The notes: a model not told the origin generated them from the letters alone. 64,000 nucleotides of DNA from Rhynchopus euleeides (GCA_963210315.1 OY723261.1:2232001-2296000); one strand, 5' to 3'. Positions 38,897 through 49,777 are shown, counted from the stretch's first letter. Program-made: numbers and translations.

Positions 38897-39277
38897 ATGG
38901 GGAAGACGACAACGAAGCCGGCAGCGAAGCCGGCGGCAAAGTCGATTAAGAAGAAGAAGAGCGCAGAGAGTCCCGAGGCTGCGGAGGCGACGAACATTGT
39001 GCATGATTTTTGCACGGCCTTCCCTGTTAAAAAAGGGGGCAGTGTGCTGACACTGGGATCCATTAGAAGGCTCCTAGCAACGGTGTTGAGCAAGGAGCTC
39101 CACCAGCACAGCACCCAGGTGGCCAACGCAATCATCGCCATGTCTTCCCTGACATGGATAAGTTCGCTGTCAGGGAAGTCGCAACGATGCGGAAGGAGGG
39201 CGCTCTCCGTCATATACAAGGTGGAGGCGAAGTATGGCAAGGTGCAGGATACAAACGTGTCGTCGGGGGCAGCCTGA
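38897..39277 (+). CDS. Histone-H2B-like small basic protein carried by E5
   Basis: 126 residues. The N-terminal tail is typical of histones: TTTKPAAKPAAKSIKKKK. Residues ~35-85 look like the second half of an H2B fold: a helix TNIVHDFCTAF, a basic loop, then LTLGSIRRLLATVLSKEL and HQHSTQVANAIIAMSS. These match the order of the H2B TLGxRE-helix and the KHAxxEGTKAV helix. The first H2B helix is absent, and the tail after residue ~88 is not H2B-like. The ATG follows an AG acceptor-like site by 15 bases. Could also be a transposon-specific DNA-binding protein with a chance histone look. Moderate to low confidence. Confidence 0.4.
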   Translation: MGKTTTKPAAKPAAKSIKKKKSAESPEAAEATNIVHDFCTAFPVKKGGSVLTLGSIRRLLATVLSKELHQHSTQVANAIIAMSSLTWISSLSGKSQRCGRRALSVIYKVEAKYGKVQDTNVSSGAA

Positions 39278-39426
39278 AGCCGCGAATGATCGCGACACGG
39301 GCGAACGGCTTGGCACCGTGGGTCTGGATAGATGCTGGAGTTCGGCCGGGTGAAACCGGAAGTCGCAGCAAAATTTGCCCCCCCAGATTTCTTCCTCAAA
39401 CCCACCCGTGGGCTGATCCGGCCTTG

Positions 39427-39530
39427 CACGGTGGACTCCAGCGGGGGTAGGGTACCACTACCGGGTTTAACCCTTTTCGGGAGTCTCAACTAGGGGGAGT
39501 CCAACTCCCGCTAGCGGGAGTATAGATCAG
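39427..39530. repeat. Internal second left end of E5
   Basis: CACGGTGGACTCCAGCGGGG again, followed by the same subterminal words as the 38689 end with a ~15-bp insertion (ACCACTACCGGGTTT). The two-base flank does not match the flank of the right end, so the outer pair 38689/41994 is the transposed unit. Suggests an end duplication or a nested, now one-sided copy that isolates the histone-like gene. Confidence 0.65.
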
Positions 39531-39542
39531 CAGTGGGCAACA

Positions 39543-39803
39543 ATGAGGCGATGCGGGGGGCGAGGGCACCGATGCTCACTGTGCGACATCCCAGAAGAAC
39601 GCTGGTATCAACAGGTGCATCGATACCCGCACCTGACTCTCTCTGAGATGAAAGAGGCTGGCTACCCCTCCCTCTTGGCAGGTGTGCTTCCCAATGCCCG
39701 CTACGTCACCCCAGCACTCCATGACTGCAAGGGGCTCGCCATGCGGCTGATCAGGGTACTGGATGACAGGGGTGGAGCTTGGGGGTTTTTTCGGGTCAGC
39801 TGA
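39543..39803 (+). CDS. Short ORF with CxxC motif in E5, probably a fragment
   Basis: 86 residues: MRRCGGRGHRCSLCDIPEE..., then LTLSEMKEAGYPSLLAGVL and TPALHDCKGLAMRLIRVL. The pattern CxxC, ~45 residues, then P-x-L-H-D-x-K-G-x-hydrophobics resembles pieces of large transposon proteins, but I cannot name one. It is followed by a stem-loop (39798-39842, ACCTGATTTT/AAAATCAGGT). Likely a remnant. Confidence 0.25.
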   Translation: MRRCGGRGHRCSLCDIPEERWYQQVHRYPHLTLSEMKEAGYPSLLAGVLPNARYVTPALHDCKGLAMRLIRVLDDRGGAWGFFRVS

Positions 39804-40018
39804 CCTGATTTTCTGCAGGCCCTCACAAAAAATCAGGTCAGGGGTAAAAAGAAAAAAATATATAGATTTTCGGGAAACCGGAAAAGTTGGCTCCTCGCCT
39901 TGGGGCCTCAAGGTGACCAGGAGGCGTTTCGTGAGCAAAGTGACCCCAGCGACATGAGCACAGGCCTCAAACAGTCACAATAGAGGACAAATGAAGCTGC
40001 CCAACCCGTACCGTGCAA

Positions 40019-40240
40019 CAGACGTTTACTACCGTGGCCTCCGGTGGCTGGGGGGCTCCGCCCCCCAGACCCCCCTGTGGCATGTGCCTGTCTTGTACCC
40101 AAGCCCTTTACATCAGGGAATCTCAGTATCCTCAGGAGGACGCAGCCAACTCACACAGAATCCGTACGCCCGCAAGTCACAGATGTTCACTACCGTGGCC
40201 TCCGGCGGCTGGGAGCTCCGCCTCCCAGACCCCCCCTACG
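40019..40240. repeat. GC-hairpin repeat dimer (E5)
   Basis: Two units 161 bp apart, each starting CAGAxGTTxACTACCGTGGC and carrying a hairpin (CTGGGGGGC TCC GCCCCCCAG at 40048-40068; CTGGGAGC TCC GCCTCCCAG version at 40209). The spacer contains GAGGACGCAGCCAACTC. A second dimer lies at 42468-42710 and a single copy at 54932-54985. Confidence 0.65.
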
Positions 40241-40481
40241 GCATGTGTTTGTCTTGTAACCAAGTCCTTGCGCGTCCGGGGCTGCATATCGGTTCCGGTA
40301 CCTCGCGGGAGGCTGGGCCCGAGCACTGATCTCTGAGACGAACCGGGGGGGAACCCATAAGAAAAAATTGGCTGACCCGATCTGACCCGATCCAGCCCGC
40401 AACCCCATATTTCAAGCTCCACCCCTGCTGGATGAGACAACAAAAAAATATTCGACAAGACCTGTACAAACCTTGCACTGA

Positions 40482-41348
40482 ATGTGTCGCAGCATGGGAC
40501 AGGTGCTCAGTTCCGGAAGGTCGTGCTTGCCTGTCACAGGACACACCTACAAGGGCTTGTTCCGCTACCTCTTTGTCTCCCTTGCAGACCTCATGCATTT
40601 CCGGTATGCAGACATCCCCTGGCGCTTCTGGGGATGCAAGGATGAGTCAGCCCGGATTCCCTTCTTGCGTGCTCGGATCTCAGGGCATATATTTCACTGG
40701 TTGATGGAGCATGCCGAAAAGGGATCAACGCGCAATGCCTACGTACACAGTCTCCATCATTGGTGGGCTCCAGAAGATGCAGTGCCTCTGCAGAACAACG
40801 ACGAATTTGAAGAAGCAGAGAACGGACATCGCAAGAAAGATGCCGTTACAATCGCCAGCTCCGCAACTTACGAGAGAGATCTTGCGATGGCAGAAGAGAA
40901 GCGGCGCGCATCGGGCATGCCTTGGAAGGTTGCGCACCTGTCGCAGGACGGGATCCTCGGGTATAGAGAAGTCATCCTGTGTCCGTGTCTGCACACCCGA
41001 CACGCTCATAGATTGGCTGTGTATGTTCTTTGCACACAGTTGACACAGCTGCAGAAGGGGTTTGTGCACTGCAACACACAGGACTTCGTTGAACCCATCA
41101 GCGCGCCCTACTTCCTGTTCCGGTTCCCCGAAGGACACCGCAAATTATCGCTCTGCTTGTGCAAAATGCCAATCCCGCTGGGGGCGACTTTCACACCATT
41201 CGTGTCATCCGAGGCGACTTTGAGCACGCTTGACCAACGCGCACAGCAGGAGGGGGATGACAGTTCTGACGAAGAAGATGAGGCCTGCAGGATGGCTTGT
41301 CTTGCCCAAGGTGTAACACAACTACGACAGGCGATGGCCGCACTTTGA
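40482..41348 (+). CDS. Unknown 288-residue protein carried by E5
   Basis: Open frame of 288 codons with Trp/His/Cys-rich, non-repetitive composition (YADIPWRFWGCKDESARI, SLHHWWAPED, LCPCLHTRHAHRLAVYVL), an acidic Ser/Glu stretch near the end (DDSSDEEDE) and a final helix (GVTQLRQAMAAL). No signal peptide or membrane helix. Alternative starts exist; the first ~20 residues are unsure. No domain recognised. It lies within the transposon and ends ~160 bp before the nested E2, so it is a candidate transposon-function or cargo gene. Confidence 0.45.
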   Translation: MCRSMGQVLSSGRSCLPVTGHTYKGLFRYLFVSLADLMHFRYADIPWRFWGCKDESARIPFLRARISGHIFHWLMEHAEKGSTRNAYVHSLHHWWAPEDAVPLQNNDEFEEAENGHRKKDAVTIASSATYERDLAMAEEKRRASGMPWKVAHLSQDGILGYREVILCPCLHTRHAHRLAVYVLCTQLTQLQKGFVHCNTQDFVEPISAPYFLFRFPEGHRKLSLCLCKMPIPLGATFTPFVSSEATLSTLDQRAQQEGDDSSDEEDEACRMACLAQGVTQLRQAMAAL

Positions 41349-41505
41349 CACCTCAAATTCTAACCGCTCACCTCCGCAGGTGTAGCCGCTACCAGGAGGA
41401 TAGGTAGGTAGTCCAGAGTCCGGGGAAACTGACAGAAGCAAAACAAGCCCCTCCCCATCCCTCTTCCACCATGATTTTACCCCCCACGCCAGTAGACTGT
41501 AACTA

Positions 41506-41834
41506 CCGTATACGTAAATATTTTGGAACGTAAATATTATGGAACGTAAATATTTTGGAACGCTGGTGGGTTGGCGTTCCAGATTTTTTTCGTTCCATAA
41601 TATTTACAGGGCTTTCTGCGACTCGGGGACTTGGACCAGGTGATCGGACGGCATACAGAGTCCCTGACGGGACCTACTCGTGCACTTTTCGCGCGATTCC
41701 TGACGCAAGCCGTCCTCACCACCGAGTCCCCAACTGGCCCTGTAAATATTATGGAACGTAAATATTATGGAACGGACCGGCCAAAAATGGGCCCGTTCCA
41801 TAATATTTACGTTCCATAATATTTACGTATACGG
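41506..41834 (+). mobile_element. E2 MITE, copy c (329 bp, TA target)
   Basis: Same termini and core as copy a, three subterminal units. Flanked by TA; the empty site would read AACTATATCATGGG. Inserted in the right arm of E5. Confidence 0.85.
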
Positions 41835-42467
41835 TATATCATGGGAAAAATGGATGAAAATAGGTGAAAAGACTCCCGCTAGGGGGAGTCAGACTCCCCC
41901 TAGCGGGAGTATAGACTCCCGCTAGCGGGAGTCTTTGACACCCGCTCAGACTCCCGCTCCCAGACTCCCGCTAGGGCCGCTGGAGTCCACCGTGCGTCGC
42001 TACCATAAAAATGGGGTTGTTGAGCGTCGTGTGCCGCACCTGATTTCCTCACTCCCGACCCCCCCACCTAAGAAATACGCTTCACTATGTTGAGCACCCA
42101 GAGCAGTCCCGTTGTCTCGGCCTTCCCTCTCTTTCTCCTATAATTGTCTGCCGCTTCCCACTAACCGAGATTTGCCTCTCCCCAGCTGTCTCCAAACCCA
42201 GAGAAAAAAATCCACCGACCCGGCAGCAGGGCTGTTCCTAACTGGGGGGCTTGTTCCCCACTTTCAGGATTCTGAACTTTTTTTCTAAGAATTTTTGTAA
42301 GGGGAAAAAAGTTTTTTTCTAAGAATTTTGTTAGGGGAATTTTTTTCTAAGGTTGTTTCGCAGAGGAAAAAACTTTTTCTAAGTTTTCCCCAGTCGACAG
42401 GGCGCGCACAAGGATGGAAGGGAAGTCTGTCACACGTACCGTTCGCCTTGCTGGCCAACTGGAGAGC

Positions 42468-42710
42468 CAGACGTTCACTACCGTGGCCTCCGGCGGCTGG
42501 GGGGCTCCGCCCCCCAGACCCCCCTGTGGCGTACGTCTCGTACTCAAGTCCTTCGAATCCCAGCAAGTCGGGGTCCAACCACTCCAGTCGCCTCTGAGGA
42601 CGCAGCCAACTCGCACAGAATCTGTACGCCCACACGAACAGATGTTCGCTACCGTGGCCTCCGGCGGCTGGGGGGCACCGCCCCCCAGACCCCCGATGTA
42701 GCGTGTGCCC
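42468..42710. repeat. GC-hairpin repeat dimer (in E8)
   Basis: Two units 171 bp apart, same start (CAGACGTTCACTACCGTGGC) and hairpin as 40019-40240, and the same spacer words. Direct orientation relative to the E5 dimer. Confidence 0.65.
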
Positions 42711-42721
42711 GTCCATCTATC

Positions 42722-42871
42722 TCACTTCCCCGGGTACAGTGCAGCGTAGGAGGTCAGCGCCGCATCCATGAAGCGCTTCTTCGAAGCCTGACTGACATCG
42801 GACAGGAGGTCGGGCTTCCCCACCTGGGAGGTACACTTGCCGCGTTCGCGACATGCGTGACACGCGACACG
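42722..42871 (-). pseudogene. Relic of a terminal exon on the minus strand (49 codons)
   Basis: On the minus strand, after a pyrimidine tract and AG, an open frame reads RVACHACRERGKCTSQVGKP then DLLSDVSQASKKRFMDAAL and TSYAALYPGK, stop. It has a CxxC-x5-C metal-ligand pattern and strong protein-like composition. No upstream exon could be found, so it is probably a fragment of a transposon or host gene. It is the only minus-strand coding signal I trust in the window. Confidence 0.35.
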
Positions 42872-43326
42872 CTACCTGAAACGTGAGTGTGCCTTGCTAA
42901 CACGGGCATTTCAACGGTCTGCCGGCGACCGTTCCCCAAACCAGTAAACCAGCAGTTTTGGAAAATCGGAGAGATCACCCTGCTGCGCTGAATATGGTGC
43001 GCACCACTGCAAAAATCCCCGGGAGCTTTTGGGCTTTCAGACCTGAAGGGGCCAGCACGTGGGTGGCGTCGGGGAGTGGCAGCTTTGTAACTGTCCTCCA
43101 GCTGCTGGCATGTCCAGCCACATGATGACGCGGAGAGAAAGCAGAGAAAAAGTCCGCCTGACGGGCACGCGCCTGGAAACTGTGGGGGGGCGAGCAAAAA
43201 ATCCCTTGTAAAAAATTCTTAGAAAAAACCTGGTTCCCCGACCCAAAAAATCTGGAAAAAGGGCTCGTTCCCCGCCCAGGCCTGACTACTATTCAACGGC
43301 CCAACGTGCCCCAGAGCCCCAAAAAA

Positions 43327-43375
43327 ATAAGTACTACTATTCGGCTAAGTACTACTATTCAACTAAGTACGTTTA
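43327..43375. repeat. Short tandem repeat AAGTACTACTATTC
   Basis: Two to three copies of a ~20-bp unit (TAAGTACTACTATTCGGC / ...CAAC), with a partial copy at 43285. Confidence 0.6.
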
Positions 43376-44267
43376 TTTGACCCCCCCCTGTAAGTGGCAA
43401 GCGCTTATTATCCGATAGGGGCGGCCAGCAATGGCACAGATATTCCGCACACCCTGCCGGCGGAAGTATTTGTGCGGCCAACCTTCTGTCGGGTTGAGAA
43501 GCGCGTTCTCTGCCTCCTTCTGGCCTCGGCTCTCCCCGGTCCAAGGGAGGGAATTATGAACTCTGGTGCAGCCCGGTAGAACCATGCTTTCGATCCCGAA
43601 CGTGAGTCGTCGGCATCTTACTGTGTTGGGTAAGAAGGCACCGCCACACGCCATGCCCGATGAGAGAACGAAAGACAACCCCCGTCAGACAGTCGCGGGG
43701 GTGGTGTGGTGTGGCTCTCATCTGAAGGTGTGATAGTTTTCCCAATTCGATTTGTTTCAATTCTCCCCCCCCCCCCCTTCCCCACTGCCGGTTATGTATT
43801 GCCGTGTTTGTTGACTTTTGTTTTGTCAAAGAAAATGGTAGAAAGTGCCAGCCTCAAAAGCCCCAGCAACCTCCTCAAGGTGAGCGAGCGAGCGTCCTGA
43901 CAAAGCGACACCCTCCTCCCACACTGGGCACACCTCAAGAACCCCAGACCCCCCCCCCCTCTCTCTCTCTCTGCGGAAGAACTAATCCCCCCCCCCTTGC
44001 CTTGTGGGTCGGCAAGACACACGGGAGCCGCGCGCGCTCAGCAAGAACGAAACCCCCTTCGCCCCCCGCCCCCCTCCACCCCTCTCCCGCTTCACCCTCT
44101 TCCAGCCAAGCCAGGATCTGGCAACACGCAACAGTGCTTCCACACAACGCCCACACCACACCAGACGCCGGGAGACACAAGCGGTGTTGGAGCTCGGGTG
44201 AGGGAGGGGTGGGTGGGGGGTGTGGGGTAGGGGAGGGTTCGGTAGTCATATTTTCTCAGGTGTCACG

Positions 44268-46305
44268 ATGCCACGCGAAGACCGCGATGTGGTCGAGGTG
44301 ATCGACGGGGACGACGAGGGGGATGTGCGCGACGCGCTGCTCGGGGGGGCGATCAACAAGGACACCCTTGTCGGTGCCGAAACCGGGAAGGGCGGGTTCT
44401 TCAGCTCCGCCTTCACCATCTTCAACAGCACTGTCGGCACAGGCATCCTGACGCTGCCCTACTCCTTCCGTATGGCAGGGGCAGGCCTGGGGCTCTTCCT
44501 GCTGCTCTTCTACGCCCTGGTGCTGGGCATGTCTGCCTACGCGGTGGTGCGCTGCGCATCGAAGATGCACTGCAAAACCTTCCAGGAGGTGGTGCGCAAG
44601 ATCCTCGGCGAAAAGGCAGGCATTGCCATGAGCATCACCGTCGCGGTGTACTGCTACCTGGTGTGCATCGGGTGCCTCGTGATTGTTGCGGATGTGTCAA
44701 AGCCGATGTTGGACCACTGGTCAGACAGCAGTGGGAGCGGCAGCGAGCCCTGGTGGGACAGCCGCACGGTATGTCCTGGGCTGTGTTGGGAGTGGGGTGT
44801 GCGTGTTTTGTGGGGCTGCTTGTTGTGACGAACGGCAAAACGAAAGAGCCTTCGTTCGGTGTAGTTATTAGGCTTGCTCTCAACCATCAGCGTGCGCTGT
44901 GTGTGCCACCGTAACACACCCCCCACATTGCAGGTTGCGGTGATCGTCGGTGGGATCCTTGCCCTTCCCCCGATGGGGCTGCGCGACTTCACGTCGCTGA
45001 CGTTCACAGCGATCATCTCGTTCTGTGCCATTGTGTACGTCGTGTGCGTGATCTTCGCTGAGGGGTACAACCACACCTCCGGGTCGGTGTCGGGGGTATG
45101 TCTAGCTCACTGTGTCACCTTCTGGCAGCTCAACAGAGGGTTCTGGTGGTTTGGTTCGAAGAGCACCAACCACACTGGTGGCATTGCCACCCATGAAGAG
45201 TGCTGGCACCAGGATGAAGAGTGGTATATAGGGCACACGGTGTTCGTCCTGGTTGTGATACACATTGTCAAGATGAATTGAAAGTAACCGCCAAAAAAAC
45301 CATCACGCACCCGCAGGTGATGCCAGGCCCCAACGAGACGCTGACCCCCATTGAGGCCTTCCCGCCCCAGGAGGCGAGCGGGTATGTGGACTGGGGCCCT
45401 GAGCAGGGCTACAAGCTGCTCTACGCAATCCCCAACATCGCGCTGTCGCTGCAGTGCCACATCCAGTCCCCGGGGATCTTCAGCGAGCTTCCGAGCAAGA
45501 GGCGCACCCCGGAGTACTTCAGCAAAGTCCTGATGGTATGCCGGCATGTCGTGTTTGGGGTGTCGCTGGGGCAGGTGTTTGTGGCGTGGTGTGTGATGCC
45601 ACCCGCTTCCCCCCCACCCCCACCCCCACCCACATCCACACCTACACCAACAACCCACAGTTCTCCTACCTGCTGTGCATCTCCCTCTATTCGCTGTGCG
45701 CCTTCTTCGGTTACGTCACGTTCCGGAACCACACACCCCCGAACATCATGTCCGGTGGGTACGACGAGACCAACCCGGCAATCATCATTGCGCGAATCTC
45801 GCTGGTTCTGGTGGCGATCTGTGCTCTGCCTATCAACCACCACCCGTGCCGGGCTGCGCTGCGTGACCTGTACCTGCGGTGGCAGGCACGTGCGGAGGAC
45901 GGTGACGACTTTGATGACGACGGTGCGCATGCCATTCAGCCCGTTGAGGGCAGCAGGCGTAAGAGCGGGGTGTCGGGGAGCGTTGCCTCGATGTTCGAGC
46001 AGGACGTGCTGCCGCGCGATCGGTTCTACTTCACAGAGCTTCTGGTGTCGTGGGCGACGATGATGGGCCTGGCGATGGTGGTGCCTGACCTGTCGGTGCT
46101 TAACGACATCATCGGGTTCACAGCAGGCGTGTCTGTCATGTTCATCTTCCCGGGCCTCTTCCTGCTGACCATGCAGGCAGGCGACGACCGACTGCTCGCG
46201 ACCCACCCACGCCTCTACAGGGCCTTCGGCTACTTCTTTGTGGTCTTCGGTGTTGCAAGCGGTATCATCGCAGCCTTCTCTTGCTTCGACTCCATCATGT
46301 CGTAG
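44268..46305 (+). CDS. Amino-acid transporter (AAAP/SLC38-like), four exons
   Basis: Exons 44268-44768, 44934-45095, 45317-45535, 45661-46305; introns of 165, 221 and 125 bp, all phase 0, GTATG...AG. 508 residues with about 11 membrane helices. The first helix region has the family signature (SSAFTIFNSTVGTGILTLPY, then SFRMAGAGLGLFLLLFYALV). An acidic N-terminus (DVVEVIDGDDEGD) precedes it. Exon 3 carries LLYAIPNIALSLQCHIQ and exon 4 the last helices, with an acidic cytosolic loop (RAEDGDDFDDDG). Moves neutral amino acids across plasma or vacuolar membranes in the family; substrate unknown. The start is supported by the helix-free acidic N-terminus and the TTTTCTCAG acceptor-like site 8 bases upstream. 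Confidence 0.9.
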
Positions 46306-47783
46306 AGCAGGGCAGGAGCAGGAGGGGTTGGATGGGAAAATGTGAGAAGGGAACAGCCAGAGAACAGCCCAACAGAAAGGAAAGGAATGTGTGTCAAGTG
46401 ATTTTGTTGCCGCCGAAAACAATTGTTCGTTTCAATATCGGGCTCTGTGTGTGGGGTGTGGGTGTCGTGTGGTGTGAGCTGCAGTGAAGGGGTGGTCGGG
46501 TGGGGTTGCTCTCAACGCAACACAAGGTTAGTTGGGTAACATTTAGTTGCCCAATCGCTTGAGTTCGATGGTTCCGAGTTCGATCATTGGATGCGGCCTC
46601 ACTGCGCTGTCCGCGATAGCGCAGCAGGCCATGACAGGCTGCACTGAACACACGCTGTCAGGATTCCTGAAGGGATCCCCTGACTGTGGATCGATTCTGC
46701 ATCACCCATCACCCCACGACGCAAAGAAAGCTCACGGCGGAGTTGTGTCTTTTCTGTTGTTGTGTAGTGTGCAGACCACTCGCTCTTGATGTGTCCCCCA
46801 CCACGCACATGCACAGGGAACCTGTCTCTCCCCAACAACGCTCTTTCACACGGGCCCCCCGCCGGTTCGAACGAACACAGATCTTTGTGGCATGCCGTCT
46901 TGTTCTCTTTAGCCAAATCGAGCCGACTAACGGATGTGCCCAGTGGCCCACCGATGACTGGGCCCTGGGTATCGAAGTCGAAGCTGGGAACATTTGGAGA
47001 TGTGTCTCTGAAGTGCATCGTGTCTGACATGTCAAGTGCCTTTTCTTTGTCGAGGGGGTGCAGTCACAAACAATAAATTCCACATTGTGCACGGCAATGC
47101 CTGGCCCGGTTGTTTCGTCAGACTGTGGTTCCCCCTGTTGGGTTATGCCTGTGTATGAGAACATTGGCACGCAGGAGTTCCAAGCCTGGTGCCCGATTCA
47201 GCAGGCCCCTTCTCATCTCAGTTACTCTGTCAGTGCGCACAGTCGTGTCCTTCCTGACCTCCCCGATTCGTTCTGAAAGCACCTCGCCAAGAATCCTTCA
47301 AATTGTTCAAAAAGAATGACGATTATTTTCTCGAGTGGATACATCGCAGCACCGGGAGTAGGCCGTGATAGGTGCAGTGTTTTCCGCGCCGACAAAAATA
47401 GTCACGTGCAAAAGGGGGTGTGTGCCTGGTTTCTCCCCTGGTGGTGTTCAGAATTCTGTGTGTTTTTCTGGCAGAAACCAGCCCAAATATGCCCAAATCA
47501 GGCTTTGTCAGGTCATGTTGTGTGTTGTGTTGTGTTGTGTGTTGATATTCTGCAGCGCTCCGCACCCCCTGCGACGAGCCTGCCTGTGAACCGGCGAAGA
47601 GGGGCGGCGGTGGTGGTGTGACCTCCCCTTCGATGCCTGTCACAGCCGGTGGATGGTCAGAGATCACCAGGCCCCCACCCCGCCTCCCACCCATCAACTT
47701 CCAACTTCCGGTGTGCCTATATACATTATTGCAGTATCACGCCACCCACACCCAACGCCACTGCCCAGGGAGATCGGGGCGCA
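46306..47783. other. Intergenic before ADCK1-like gene
   Basis: No gene recognised. A GAGTTCGATGGTTCC stretch at ~46560 looks slightly tRNA-like but lacks a matching A box. The final ~80 bp are C-rich and end in CAG 15 bases before the start codon. Confidence 0.5.
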
Positions 47784-49777
47784 ATGCGGCTGCTGAGGGC
47801 AGCCCAGCCTGGGCGGGGCTGGCTGCATGTGAGCCTCCGCCCCCATGCTGCACCTGGGCTTTCACAGCGCCGCCTGGTGACCGCACAGGCACAGGCACAG
47901 GGGGAAAAGAAGAAGGGCTCGAAGGGGCGCATTCCATTCTCCACCATACACAAGGATGACCTTTCGGACCCGACCTGGCGTGAGAGGGTTGCCGGTTCGC
48001 CGTATGCGTTCATGGCATTCATGGCGATGATGTATATCCTGTCGCTCTACGATGACTTCCGCTTCGGCATCCTGCGGGGGTTGGGGCGTGTGTGGACCGT
48101 CTTCCAGCAGGTGGTATCCATCAGCACGTACTACAACATCATGTATTACTCCTGCGCCACAGATCTGGAGTGGAATGAGGTGATCAGCCGCTGCCACGAG
48201 ACAGCAGCCCACCACCTCCTGGGGCACATGCTGAACCTTGGGGGGATCTACGTCAAGATCGGGCAGCTGATGTCGACTATGACGGTGTCGCTGCCCTTGG
48301 AGTGGTGCATCACCATGCAGGCCTGCCTGGACAACGCGCAAGCCATGGCCCCGATGTCGGTGATGTCCGTCATGGGGAGCTCCATCGATGAAGGTGGGCT
48401 CGGGGCGTCCCAGGCTGCCTTAGAGGGCTTTGAGTTGTTCCCCATCCGGGCAGCTTCTATTGCCCAGGTGCACCTTGCGCGGCACAGCACGACCCAGGAA
48501 CGTGTTGCCGTGAAGGTGCAGTACAAGAACATTCCGCTGATGGTATGCTGAATAATTTTTCCATTGCGTCCACAGAAACCCCCTACCCTCCCGCAGATGA
48601 CGGTTGACTTTGCTGTGCTGCGTCTCGCTGCCTGGGTGGTGTCCCTGGATACCGGGTGTGACCTCAGGTGGCTTGTGGACCATATGTACAAGGTATGCTG
48701 TGTGCCTGCCTGCCTGCCACCGGTCCCACCTCCCTGCAGGGCATTCAAGAGGAGCTGAACTTTGTGCAGGAGGGCGTCAACTGCGCGAGGTTCCGCGAGA
48801 TGTTTGCGTCGTGGGAGAAGGTGTCAGCACCGCGCGTCTTCAACGACCTGTCAGCCGGGAGGGTGCTGACAATGGAGTTTATCGACGGCTTCAACATCAA
48901 CATGGCGGAGCGGCTGGATGTGCTGGGCATCGACAAGCAGGAGGTGTCCGACCTCCTGGGGCGTGTCATCGCATCCTCCATCTTCGAGCACGGCCTCCTC
49001 CACGCAGACCCGCACCCCGCCAACGTGTTCGTGGAACCCCTCAATAACACACACATCTACGGCATCGATGCTGACAGAGAGCGCAACCCCCACCACGTTG
49101 TAAATGGCTTCCTGCAGGACAAAGCCGCCACCCTCAAGGAACTCTCCCTGGTGACGGGAGATCTCTGGAGTTTCGCCATCACTGACGACAAACCGGAGGA
49201 GAAGGATGTGCTGGTGCAGATTCCCTACGCGCTCCCAGAGCTGAAGGACGGTCCCACGAAGTGGCGTCTGCAGATGTTGGACCACGGGTCCTATCAGCGG
49301 CTGTCTCCTGGGTTCAGGCAGGACTACGCAGAGCTGTGGTGCGGCATCGGCCTGCGGGACAGGGGGATGATCGAGGCGGCGTGCGATGGCCTCGGGGTGA
49401 CGAATAAGAAGCTGCTGGCGACCATCCTGCTCGGGGATGGTGCGACCAAGATCCTTGGGACCTCACCATCCTCTGCAGAGCTGTCACGCGACGACTTCCT
49501 CCTGCCACACGTGTCGCACACCAACATGGCCCTGGGCATGCTGGAGGTGATGGGCGAGCTGCCGCCCGACATGGTGCTCGTGATGAAGTGCCAGTCTCTC
49601 CTCCGAAGCATCACCAGCGACCTTGGTGCGCAGAGCACCTATGAGAGGACGATGGCGGAGCAGGCGGCGCGGTACCTCACGAAGCTGCGGGTGGAGGGAG
49701 CCTCCGATGCTTCGGAGGTTAGAGCCGCTCGTGCGGCGGAGCATGCAATGCTGCAGAGGATGCAGAGCTTTTCATGA
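47784..49777 (+). CDS. ADCK1/UbiB-type mitochondrial atypical kinase, three exons
   Basis: Exons 47784-48542, 48597-48692, 48740-49777; introns of 54 and 47 bp. 630 residues. Residues 1-40 are Arg/Ala/Leu-rich without acids (MRLLRAAQPGRGWLHVSLRP), a likely mitochondrial presequence, followed by a hydrophobic segment ~80-95. ABC1 features: KIGQ (K158-Q161, the KxGQ motif), FELFPIRAASIAQVHLAR (Ala-rich loop with R in place of the first A), AVKVQYK, catalytic HADPHPAN (H373-N379) and D466-H467-G468 (DHGSYQRL). DHG rather than DFG, plus the Y-Q after it, is typical of the ADCK1 branch (yeast Mcp2). About 75 residues are inserted between HADPHPAN and DHG. Likely acts in mitochondrial lipid or coenzyme Q homeostasis. 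Confidence 0.88.

Larger units (their letters stand above)
38689..41994. mobile_element. E5: gene-carrying CACGGTGG transposon (3.3 kb)
   Basis: Left end CACGGTGGACTCCAGCGG at 38689 and its complement ending at 41994, with CG on both sides (38687-38688, 41995-41996). After a variable block, both ends share CTAGGGGGAGTC, TGACTCCCCCTAGCGGGAGT and TTTTCACCTATTTTCA, as inverted repeats. The subterminal part contains GACTCCCGCTAGCGGGAGTC (41914-41933), a perfect palindrome. A second left-type end in the same orientation lies at 39427. It carries three ORFs (histone-like, a CxxC fragment and a 288-residue ORF), one repeat dimer and a nested E2. No recognisable transposase. Confidence 0.75.
42276..43230. 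mobile_element. E8: putative inverted-repeat element, boundaries uncertain
   Basis: ACTTTTTTTCTAAGAATTTT plus GTAAGGGG at 42276-42304 is matched in inverted orientation at 43202-43230. A second TTTTTTTCTAAG copy lies just inside the left arm. It encloses the repeat dimer and the minus-strand exon relic. No target duplication defined. Confidence 0.4.
41995..44267. other. Intergenic between E5 and the amino-acid transporter
   Basis: Contains an inverted-repeat block (42276-43230), a minus-strand exon relic, a GC-hairpin repeat dimer, a 20-bp tandem repeat and, from ~43740, C-rich leader-like DNA before the transporter. No other gene recognised. Confidence 0.5.

Noticed and set aside
46515-46600. 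tRNA gene
   Set aside because: A B-box-like GAGTTCGATCATT exists, but no A box or cloverleaf with a 7-bp acceptor stem could be drawn.
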